A stretch of DNA of 64,000 nt from Branchinecta lynchi. Its lineage: Eukaryota; Arthropoda; Branchiopoda; Anostraca; Branchinectidae. Made by a program: the position numbers and the translations under genes. Position 1 is the first letter of the stretch; each line of letters begins with the position of its first letter. The notes below the pieces were generated by a model. That model was not told the DNA's origin. It worked only from the letters and a program-made list of their open reading frames with translations, and did not search any database. Below are positions 33,238 to 43,310 of this stretch, one piece after another. The DNA lies in assembly GCA_023053575.1 (NCBI GenBank), contig JAKZAP010000003.1, positions 10,330,561 to 10,394,560 of the forward strand, written 5' to 3'.

Positions 33238-35205
33238 CAGGGGCGTCACTATGGGGGGGGGGACTCCCCCCCCCTAAAGGTCCTGAGAAAGTACTTTCGT
33301 CGGGCGAAGCCCGGCGAAAGTTCACTTGTTTGTCGGCGCGAAGCGCCGGCAAACATAGAAAAAAAATAATATTTTGTATGCTTTTTATCAGGCATCGGTC
33401 GATCCGTCGGCAGATCGGGTGTTTTTATATGCAAGAAATGAAATCCTGCAAACGTTTGTCGGGCAAAACACTGAAGAAATCGAATTCTGCATGCTTTTGT
33501 CGTGCCTCGGTATTCTCGTCGGCACATCGGGTTCTTTTTATACAGAAGGAATCCAGAAGAAATAAAAACAAATTAAGTTTTTGTCGGGCATCGGTCAACT
33601 CGTCGGCACATCGGGTTCTTCTTATACGCAAGAAATGAAATCCTGCAAACATTTGTCAGGCAAAGCACTGGAGAAATCGAATTCTGCAAGCTTTTGTCGT
33701 GCCTCGGTTCGTCGGCACATCGGGTTCTTTTTATAGAAAAGAAATCCAGAAGAAATAATTTTTTATGCTTTTGTCGGGCGTCGGTCGACTCGTCGGCATA
33801 TCGGGTTCTACTTATACGTAAGAAATCAAATTTTGCAAACTTTGTCGGGCGCACCCAGGAATTTTTAAGTTTCATTGGCACAAGGGTTATTTTTACACGT
33901 ATGAATCAAGTTCTGTACAGTCTAGTCGAGCAAAACACAGAACAAATCAAATGCTCGATGGTTCGGGCGTCGGTATTCTCGTCGTCACATCGGGTTCTTT
34001 AAAAAAAAAAAAAAAAAAAAATCAAATTCTGTAACTTTTTATCGGGCGCATGTCGAAAGTTCAAGTCTCGTCGGTACATCGGCTTCTATATACACGTTCT
34101 TGACAATCTTGTCGGGCAAAACACAGAAGAAATCGAATTCTGAATGCTTTTGTCGGGCGTCGGTGTTCTTGTCCGCACATCGAGTGTTCTATACGTAAGA
34201 AATTAAATTCTGCAAACATTTGCCGGTCGCAAACTTTTCCGGAAAAATACAGATTTAAAAAAAATTCGCCGGCGTTGCTTAGTTCAACTTGTTCTGGGTA
34301 CAGTCGTTGGAAGTTTCGCTTCTTAGCAAAAGTTGAAACGAAAAGCCGAATATGTGAAATTAAATATATGTATTTAAATCAAAGGAACAATGTCAACTGA
34401 TGCATTACAGTAAGTTTTACACAAAATTTCGCCTGCGGCGCATTTTGTAGTATTCCCTATTTGGAAGAATGGTGTATAATTTAGTTTTCCTTTTAGTATA
34501 ATAATTCTTGGGGTTTCAAACACGTTAAAAGCAGGAAATTGTATGGTACTATAGCTGAATTTGCCGCAAAAAAACAGATTAAAAAAATTTCGCCTGCGGC
34601 GCTTGGTTTAACTTGCCTTGGTACAGTCGTTGGAAGCTTCGCTTTCCAGCGAAAGTTCAAATGAAAAGACGAATATGTGAACTTTAAAATACGAGCTTAT
34701 ACCAAAGGAATAACCTCAATTTATGCGTTGTTATAGTTAATTCACACAAAATTTCGCCTGCGGCGCATTTTGTAGTATTCTTTATTTAGAAGAACAGTGT
34801 TTCATTTAGCTTGTCGTTTTAGGATTGAAATTCGCTGAAAAACGTTAAAAGCTAGAACTTGTATGGTAGGTATAGTTAAATTTTTCCGGAAAAAAAGGCA
34901 GATTTAAAAAATTTCGCCTGCGGCGCTCAGTTTAACTTGTTCTTGGTACAGTCGTTGGAAGCTTCGCTTTTTAGAGAAGGCTAAAATGAAAAGCAAAATA
35001 AGTGAACTTAAAATACGAAATTACATCAAAGGAATAATCTCAGCTGATGCATTACAGTTAGTTTTACCCCGATTCTATTCTGTGCTGGCGGGAAATGTAC
35101 GCTGTTGCCGCTTCGCGGCAACGGCGTGTTTTGTCGGCAAATTTTTTAGTCCGTCGGCACAAACCGGACGTCCCCCCCAAAGGTAAAAGGCTAGTGACGC
35201 CCCTG
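33238..35205. mobile_element. 1,968-bp hAT-type element with two internal tandem arrays
   Basis: The octamer GACCTCAG is duplicated exactly (33,230-33,237 and 35,206-35,213). The termini caggggcgtcacta and tagtgacgcccctg are perfect inverted repeats, and G/C runs lie just inside. The left half has about 200-bp tandem units ('tcgtcggcacatcgggttct'). The right half has three ~300-bp units marked by 'ttcgcctgcggcgc'. An A19 run stands at about 34,003. Overlapping readings of about 100 residues on both strands come from the tandem units and are not genes. Confidence 0.9.
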
Positions 35206-35213
35206 GACCTCAG

Positions 35214-36486
35214 TGGCCGAAGTGACATTTTCAGCAATAAGTCTTAGGAGCAACATTTAGAGAAGGCACGAGTATAACTCCAGACCGCACTGTAAGGACG
35301 AAGCGCGTTCAGAAGATCACAATCATGTTAAGCGTCCTCATGTTGAGCTTCTGGTATCTTTTTGGAAGAAATAAGAGATAAAGCAGTTAAAGTGTGATGT
35401 TTTCCAAAATATAGCGCTGGAAGGGGGTCACAACACTGATTCTTTACTGATTTCGATATATTTCGACATGCTCAGCCTAGTGTTAAAAATGTTATCAAAC
35501 CTCTGACGGTGCTGATAATATTTTTTAGAAGCGTGTGGATAATATTTCCCCTGTGCCTGGCGTAAACACTGAGCGTCAACAAAACCGGACGAACGCCTAT
35601 TCGGTGCAGTTTTTTTTATCTATTCAGAAGAAATACGATTTTTCTTATTGACCGATTAACTGATATCCTCACCCCCCCCCCCCCCCCCCCCGAGCACCCC
35701 CTTCCAGTTCGAAGTGAACAAACTTATTAGCGAGAGCTCTGCTTCAGGAAACCCCAACCTTAAGTAAATCGTGTCTCAGGTGGTGCTGACTGTACTTACG
35801 ATTTTGGAGTAAGATTGACGGACAGATGGACGGCTGGCAGTTTTCGACTGCTGAGACAAAAAAAAAAACTGCAGCCTCAGCTTTTGCCTAGAATGGTGTT
35901 TTCCTACATTGGGTTAGAATACTCTGGGAAAGATGAGGTACTCGTTTGCTCACTGGTGCGGGGAATGATAAGCTTCAGGATTTACTTTGAGTGTCACACC
36001 CATCGTTTGTTTATACCATAGGGTGTCAAAGGCTAAAAGGACTGAGGCTGTGTTAGGTACTTTTGGGGGCTGTGAACCCGAAACGAAACCGTGCATAATT
36101 CGCAGTCTGCTTGTACTGATGGACATCTTAGAAATGGAAACGCTGTCGTATCCGTGTTAACTCCCTCCCCAATTTAATGAAAAGGTTAACTGTTAATACG
36201 ATAAAAAATAAAAAGACCGGGAAAAGATCCGTCTCCCGATATTTGTATTACCACCATGTGAATGCCTGTTATATATTGACGATTACCGATGCAAACGAGC
36301 GGAGGTAGGAGCCACGAGGTACGCGAAATATCACAGTTTCTTACCTCTACAAACAGCTCATTGCAGTAGACACAGAAAATTTGTAGTAAACATATTGTTG
36401 GCTTGATACTTTTGTAACTTCGCACGGCCACTACGCTCTTTTCCTCTGAAATGCGCAGCGGCTAAGAAGAAAGTAGTCGGGCTCCA
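35214..36486. other. Intronic sequence without recognised gene
   Basis: A C22 run stands at about 35,671-35,692. 'gacggacagatggacggc' near 35,818 resembles the end region of the hairpin-ended repeats. No exon-like reading is supported. Confidence 0.45.
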
Positions 36487-36494
36487 ACTGAAAG

Positions 36495-39400
36495 CAGGGG
36501 TGGCCCGAAGCACTCAGGCCAGGGGGGGTGAGACCTCTCATTTCAACGACTCCTGGATCGCAATATACGACTCACACGTACCGGCAAAAACGAACTGTTG
36601 CCACTTCGCGCCAACAAATAATAGTGCCGGTGCAAAAATAGCTGCAATGCATCAGCTGAAATGCATCAGCTGAAATTATTCTTGTATTCAAAATTTTTTT
36701 CTACATACATTCATGTCCTCAGCTTTACATTTCAACTTTCGCTAAAGAGGAAAGCTTCCAACGCCTGTATCGTTGACAAATTAAAGCAAGCGCCGCAGGC
36801 GAATTTTTTTTTTAATCTGCCTTTGTCTGGCGACATTTAACAACTTACCACCAGTTCTAGTCTTTAATATGTTTCAAGTCTCAAAAATTCCAAGCCTAAT
36901 CGCCAAGTAAGTAACACACCGTTCTTTTAAATAAATAATACTACGAAATGCTCCACAGGCGAAATTTTGTATGACGCCGAGGAGCAGAGCGTCTTCTTGC
37001 CATCCCGTTAAAAAGGAAAGAATAGCTCTAAAATCACAAATAGAAAACAAAGCAGACACAAAATAGATTTGTTCTGAATTAATAGCAAAAAAGGTAATTT
37101 TCACGTTAAAGACACGCTTCTTCAGAAAGAAAACGAGGAAAAAGAGTTTTGCATGTGCATGAAAAAAAAAATCCGGATTTACGGACGTCAACGCCAAGGA
37201 GCAGAGCGTCTTTTTGCGATCCCAATGAAAAGTAAAGAACAGCTATGAAATCACAAATCTGTCCGTCTAAAAAAATGACAAATAGTCGCCATCGAAAACA
37301 AAGAAGATTTGTTCCGAAAAAAGGTGAGCAAAAAAGTTGATTTTCATGTTAAAAACACACTTACTCAGAAACAAAACGAGTAAAACAAACAGTCAGTTCA
37401 TTTAAAAAAAAATCCGGATTTACGAACGTAACAAACTTTTGGTCTTCGCCCGAAGGAGTGTACAGATTCGGACTTGACTTTTTATGTTTAAAAAGACGCC
37501 GGTTCGCCGACGAGACTGAAGTTGGTTTTTTTTTTCAGGTGTAGTTTCACTATAGATTTGATGTAATTTTATTTCATTATGAAAGTACCGTGTGCCGTTT
37601 TATTTGTCCATTCGACACACTGTACTTTAATGTCGAAAACAAAAGTACGTAAAACTACAGTGAGCTACATCTGGAAAACTGCAACTTTAAACTGGTTTAG
37701 AGAATTTGATTCCTTCCGTGTAACAAGACCAAAGGTTTCGATGGGATCCAAATTTAATATTTGATCCAGACAATTTGGTCTGTAGACATCCGGTCTTCAC
37801 CAGACTCCTTGAACGTTTTTACTATTAAGAATAGAAACAGAAGAAGGTCAATGGCTAATCGTCTGAGAAAACCAGGTTCAGATATGGATTCATCATGTGC
37901 GTATTTACCCCTTGGCTATAGCCTACGTCATATCTACTTTGACGAAACTGATCAAATCTTCCTGCTTTACTTCTGCCAAATTTCCGGGATTTGCACTTGT
38001 CGGGTAAAAACTTAAGCTTACAAACGAATTCAGCGGATCACCTTACCCCTATATCAAACATCTGATCAACTTCACATAAAACTTTAATTTTTAACACACT
38101 TTGTGGTTTCAGCTGGATTCCGAGCGAACTATCCCGGGTAGAAAATGATTGTAAAAGCGGATTCAGCGTGTCTTCTTACGCCTAAATCGGACATCTATTC
38201 AACTTCAGATACAAATTTTAACAAATTTTCCTTTTTCGGACGGATTCCGGGCGAACTACTTGTCCGACAAGAAAATAATTTTCATATTCTTGTTCAGCAT
38301 ATTTCCTTACACTTAAATTGACTATCTTGACTATCAAATTAACTGTTTAAAAAAAACGTGTTCGCCCCTTAATTTAAAGCCCCTCCCCACCCCTAAATGT
38401 TCAGCTACAGAGCCCATCCACGAACTCGACCCCGCCCTTGAGATATTTTGATGAAAATTGGTGGGGGGATTTTGTTGTGTCAATTCATTTGTGAGCTTTA
38501 TTTTCTTGCCGGACAAGTAGTTTTCCGGCCCAAACTGGAAAGTTTGTTAAAGTATAACTGAAAAGCCAACTTATTGTTGTATCATTCAACTGAACATACT
38601 GCATTACTTGGATTCTGCTTAGGGATCTTTTTATTTTCCACTATCTGCTCTAGTAGTGACGTTCAGAATATCCACAGCCGTCTCCACAACGAATATTCTA
38701 CTATGACGCCGAGAATTTGAATCTCGACACAAAGGCTGCTTTTCAGTGGCCAATGGTAATCTTGGTGAAGACTGCTTAGTGCATGAACGCAAATTTGTGT
38801 AAATTTTGTCGTCAAGCATACAACACAGGTATAAGCAAATAGACCTACCACAAATCCGACAGGGAAATTCCACTATCTGAAAATCGATTATTCGTGAATA
38901 GCGGAGCAACGAAGTAACGCATTTTCATCGGGTGTTCAAGCCTGTTTAAGTGAATAAGCGACAGGTAACTAGACTGCCCTATCCCAGCCCTTTTCGGTTA
39001 AACTTTAAAAGTAAAAGTCTTATTGGATCCCGAAACATAAGTGGAGGGATACCTATGACTTCATGAGAGTTGTCCGTCTGTCAGCGCGATAACTCTCATA
39101 GAGGTTGAGATATTTTGTTGAAGCGTGATTTGTGGATCCACTGGGCCGAAGTACAGACCAAGTTGGTAGATGGGCCTCATAGCCCAAAATTTAGGGTCGG
39201 TCAGGAATTTTAAAATATCAGATGAAGAAAATAAGTTTTATTTGGAGTTGTTTCGATGTTCGAAGACATGCCGAAAGTGTATATGACGATCATTTTCTAC
39301 CCGAACGTATGTTTCGCCAGGACTCCAGCTGAAACCGGAAATTTTTTTTATCTGAGGCTGATTCGAGGTTCATTATATTGGTCTTGTAAGGAAGCATGCT

Positions 39401-40462
39401 GTATCCGTGTATGACAATTATTTTCTCGCCGGACAAATAGGTCGCCCAGAATCCGGCCAAAACCGGGAAATTTGCAAAAATCTTAAGTTTTATCTGAAGT
39501 TGATTTGCAGTTTAGTAAAAGTAGTTATGACATGTCAAGGTAAACTCACAAGCTGAAACCGTATTCGATCTTGGTTCTCCCAGATAATCAGCCATTGGCC
39601 TTAATCTGTTTCAAAGTTTTGAGGAGTCTGTTTAAGACCGGACTCGACAAGACCCAGTTGTCTGCAACAGATATTAAATTTTAGGGATCCCATTGAAACC
39701 TTTAGTTTTGTTGTATGAGTCTCATGATATTTTCTTATGATAGGCTGTGGAATTTTACGAGGGCTTTTCAGATGTGTTTTAACACTAGCATAGATGCCAA
39801 AAATTTACCTCCCGACTAGAATGAGCTATTCCAGCGTCTGCACAACCCCTCCTGTCCTGGGAAACGACAGCCTTCATCCTTGCTTTGTAATCGACATTTT
39901 TCCATCAGTTCTGGGCACACTTGTTTCACAGGTCTCCTGTCATTTGAATTCTGATAGCTTTTCAGTTATGTTTAAAAATTCCATACCTTTCACTTGTAGT
40001 CAAAGTTTGACCAACAATCCATGCACATAACCTTGTCTCCTCGCTTTTGGTCTATAACGTATATTAATGTTACTCAGTCGTATCCAGTCGGGCTTCACTT
40101 TAACAACTAACCCATTGTAATTTTGACAGGCTAAAATCTGAATGACACAAGTAAGGCAGATACAAATCACATGGGAATAGAACAGGTAGCCGAATAGCTG
40201 CCACCATGAATCATGTCTCCGACCTATCGGGGTTATGCAACCTGGTTTAAACGACTCGGCTGGTTTTTAGGGACGAGTTTTTACGACTGAAGTTGGGCAG
40301 AGCCAAAAATTAACAAATTTTTTTAAACGACTCAGATTATTTTTAGTTTAAAATGAATGCCTGGGACCTCGCGCAAGGCCAAAATAAACGACTGATATGA
40401 CTTCTCAAAAGGCAGGGGGGGGGGGGGGGTGAATCACCCCCCCCCCCTTCGGGCCACCCCTG
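36495..40462. mobile_element. 3,968-bp hAT-type element containing a nested fold-back element
   Basis: The octamer ACTGAAAG is duplicated exactly (36,487-36,494 and 40,463-40,470). The termini caggggtggcccgaag and cttcgggccacccctg are perfect 16-bp inverted repeats. G and C runs lie inside the right end (about 40,414-40,447). The interior carries 'cgcaggcga' blocks like those of the element at 33,238 and a complete nested fold-back at 37,724-39,713. No transposase was recognised. It fills most of the intron between kinase exons 5 and 6. Confidence 0.9.
37724..39713. mobile_element. Nested fold-back element (CAAGACCAAAGG family)
   Basis: The left end caagaccaaaggtttcgatg and the right end reading 'cattgaaacctttagttttg' are inverted. 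Both are followed inward by 'gatccaaatttaatattt'-type sequence and the ccggattccgg / gacaagtag units seen at 9.3-12 kb. It is the best-delimited copy of this family (about 2 kb) and sits inside the hAT-type element. Confidence 0.65.
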
Positions 40463-40952
40463 ACTGAAAGTAGTTCAAGCTCTGCTCAGTTTTGTCGGGG
40501 CTCCATATTCGGCGCTTGGGAGCAAAGACGAAGGTTCTACTAGGATTATGTGTTCTTGGTTGTGTGGCTTTTTATCAGAAGATGTTCCTTCAGCCTAATT
40601 TGAATGCGAATAAAATTTGACGATACAAAACGGGTAGTCGGCAATGTTTTGGCCCTTCTTGTCAAGGATCCTCTTCAGTCTCAAGCCGCTCAAGCTGGAA
40701 AATGAACTTGTGTACCGAAATCTAGCTCTAATAAAATGTAGCTGACTTATGCGTTTTGCACTTTTATCAGTATCGGTTCTTCGTAGTAGAAACAGCTACC
40801 CTTTTCGGATGACGTTGGTAAATACGCCTGATAGCGCCAGTTCTATACGTGCTCGTATTAAAAAAGTTACAGAATTTTGAATGGTGCAACGTAGCGCTGG
40901 AGCGAACGCACCACGAGTAATGATTCGCAATATCTAATAATTTCCTTTCAAG

Positions 40953-41012
40953 GTCATTCTGGAGGTTGTGACTGGGTTGATTGCAACCCCAACGAACGCC
41001 GTGGGAGAAATC
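40953..41012 (+). CDS. Kinase exon 6: alpha-F end (60-nt exon)
   Basis: This short exon is recognised by homology and splice signals. The acceptor is tttcctttcaag (ending at 40,952) and the donor is gaaatc|gtaagt. It reads VILEVVTGLIATPTNAVGEI in phase 0 and continues exon 5 (SFGA) exactly as IRAK4 does (SFGVVLLEIITGLPAVDEH). At 20 codons it would be missed by length-based gene finding. The long minus-strand open reading over the same bases (40,767-41,147) has no recognisable features. Confidence 0.85.
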
Positions 41013-41211
41013 GTAAGTGTTAACTTTCTTCTTACCTGCAATTCCTAGAAAAGCCATCCCTCTTTCCACCTCGACGTCAGTTTTAAGTTTCAGAACGGAC
41101 GTCCGGAGAATGGAACCTGTGTATCCGTAACCCTTCGGCATTAACAAGAGGATCTACCAGTAGGCTAGGTGGTTGGTCAAGAGATTATTCGGCCGTCACG
41201 ACACTACTTAC

Positions 41212-41334
41212 CGCTCTGAAACTGAAGACATCCGCTTTGGTGGTAATTTCTTCTCTATTCGCTTCTTGCTATATACATGGTGGTGTAGACTATCTCTCGT
41301 CATAGGGGGCAGCACCATCGCGGTGAAACCGCCA
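41212..41334 (-). pseudogene. Inverted, decayed copy of the IRAK-like activation-loop exon
   Basis: The reverse complement reads 'caccgcgatggtgctg', 'cctatgac', 'catgtatat', 'agcgaatagag', 'caaagcggatgt' and 'ttcag', ending in agagcg|gtaagt. It aligns base by base with kinase exon 5 and its donor. Similarity continues about 40 bp into the intron ('cataattctcatgacc' against 'gaataatctcttgacc'). Indels break the reading frame, and the DFG end is lost or too diverged. Because intron sequence is included, it came from genomic duplication and not from a processed transcript. It lies in the last kinase intron, 200 bp from exon 6, on the opposite strand. Confidence 0.85.
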
Positions 41335-41394
41335 TCGGCACAAAACTTATTGCGCGGGAAGACCGTCAGGTTGTCTTGGACGGATTCTCTGAAA

Positions 41395-43262
41395 GACATG
41401 CTGAATATAACCATGAAAACCAATTTCTACCCGGACAAGTAGTTCGTCCGAAATCCGGCCAAAACTGGAAAGTTTGTTAGAAGTAAAAATTGTATTTGAA
41501 GCTGATTAGATGTTCGATTTAGGGGTAAGAAAACATGCAGACCAATTATTTGAAAATCGTTTTTCTACCCGGACAAGTAGTTCACCCGGATTCCGCCTGA
41601 GACCGGAAAATTTGTTATCATTGAAGTTTTATTTGAAGTTGATTAGATGTTACAAATGGCTTACCGACGAAACGTCCCCATGACAAAATGTCCTCGGCAA
41701 AACGTCTCCTTGTTGAGATGTCCTCAAGCATAGATTTTTAAGTTCGCCTCGATCACAAAGTTCGTGATCGAGGTAAATACTTCAGTGCGTGCATTAGAGA
41801 TGTGGAAGATACTTTATAAGCAGGAAAGACCGGACATGGTACCGGTTGCTTCACAAATATGTTGTTTCCAACTAAAATAAATAGTGTAATATGCCTTTCA
41901 ATGAACTTGTAACTGATCAGTTCTGGGACGTTTGAAGTAACATGCACAATCTGAGGAGTACCAATATGCTCCTCAGAGAAACGGGAAGCCCGCTGTGGCT
42001 CAAAGAGAGTCAAAGGAGAATGCACAAATTTGCGTAGTGCCATTATGGTGGATAAAAATGACACGGAAGCGAGGAAATGAAAGCGGATGGGACGATTTGT
42101 TTGGTAGAGAGACACAGTAAAGGTAGGTAAGACGGGTCTGATCCTTTAATAAAATATCACCGAATTAGATATAAAAAAGCGAGATCAATGAGTTATAATC
42201 GCAGTGTAACCTACCACACAAATAAACCAATTAAGTAAAGGATAACTGGAAACTGACAAACTACTAAAACTTTGCACTTTCTTTAAGAAATGGCTATAGC
42301 CGCGAGCAACACTTCGGTTTGTTTCTTCACTATCGGTTAAATGCTGAAGTGTGGTTTTCAAAATGTTATATTCCAAGAACATTTCGTGTCTGAACTAATG
42401 ATGCAATCAGATCTCATAGGCCTAGCTATCCCTCAGCGGTGAACCAAAAAAATTTATATCCGGGGACGTTTCGCCATGGGGACGTTTCGCCAGGGGATGT
42501 TTCGATCAGGAACGTTTCGTCACGGGGACGTTTATTCGTGTGGACGTTTTTTCATGGGGACATTTCGCCAGGGGACGGTTCCAATAGGGACGTTTCACCG
42601 ACAACCTGTGCCATATAAGGAGATATGCTGATTTTGTTTTGGAGATTTATTTGTTCGCGAGATAAGCTGTTTGTCCAGAATTCAGCCGAAACCGTAAATT
42701 TGGCACAACTAAGGCAGGAAGTTTCGATCGATTTCGTAAAAAAAAATTGAAAGTAAAAGTTTTATCTGAAGCTGATTAAATTTTCGATTTAGTTGTAAGA
42801 AGACATGCTGATTCCACTTTTTAAAGTCGTTTTCTACCCGGACGTATAGTTCGCCCGGAATCCGGCTGAAACCGGAAGAATTGTTAAAAGTTAAAGTTGA
42901 TTAGATGTTCGATATAGTGGTAATGTGATACGCTGAATTCGATTTTGAGCTTTCGTTTTGCCCGACAAGTAGTTTGCCCGGAATCCGGTTGAAACCGTAG
43001 ATTTGACAGAACTAAGCCAGGAAGTTTTGATCAGTTTCCTCAAAGTAGATATGACGTAGCCTATAGCCTGGGGTAAATACACACATCCTGAATCCTTGTC
43101 CGAACTTGGTTTTCTCAGGGATTGGCCATTTATCTTCTTCTATTTCTAAATCTCAATAGTAAAATGTCCAAAAGTCTGGCGAAGACCGGATATCTACACG
43201 ACCAAATTGTCTGGATCAGATATTAAATTTTTGGGATCCCATCTAAACCTTTGTCTTTTTGA
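41395..43262. repeat. CAAGACCAAAGG-family fold-back copy interrupted by another element
   Basis: Segments at 41,395-41,660 and about 42,610-43,262 carry the family units ('acccggacaagtagttc', 'aaaccggaaa') and the outer end ('gggatcccatctaaaccttt'). Between them lies the GACGTTTCG element at about 41,665-42,606. Its ends 'ccgacgaaacgtcccc' and 'gggacgtttcaccgacaac' are inverted, and its right arm repeats 'gggacgtttcgcca' about six times. A lone end of that second family also lies at about 53,565-53,645. Confidence 0.65.
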
Positions 43263-43310
43263 TAATCGTGTTGGTAATCTGAGCATTCCGGGAGCGAGTC
43301 CCTGGGACAA

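Noticed and set aside
33330..34002. Overlapping readings of about 100 codons on both strands
   Set aside because: They come from tandem units inside the hAT-type element at 33,238-35,205, and the same words repeat in all of them.
40767..41147. 126-codon minus-strand reading
   Set aside because: It lies over kinase exon 6 on the opposite strand and has no recognisable motif. The + strand exon has homology and splice sites.
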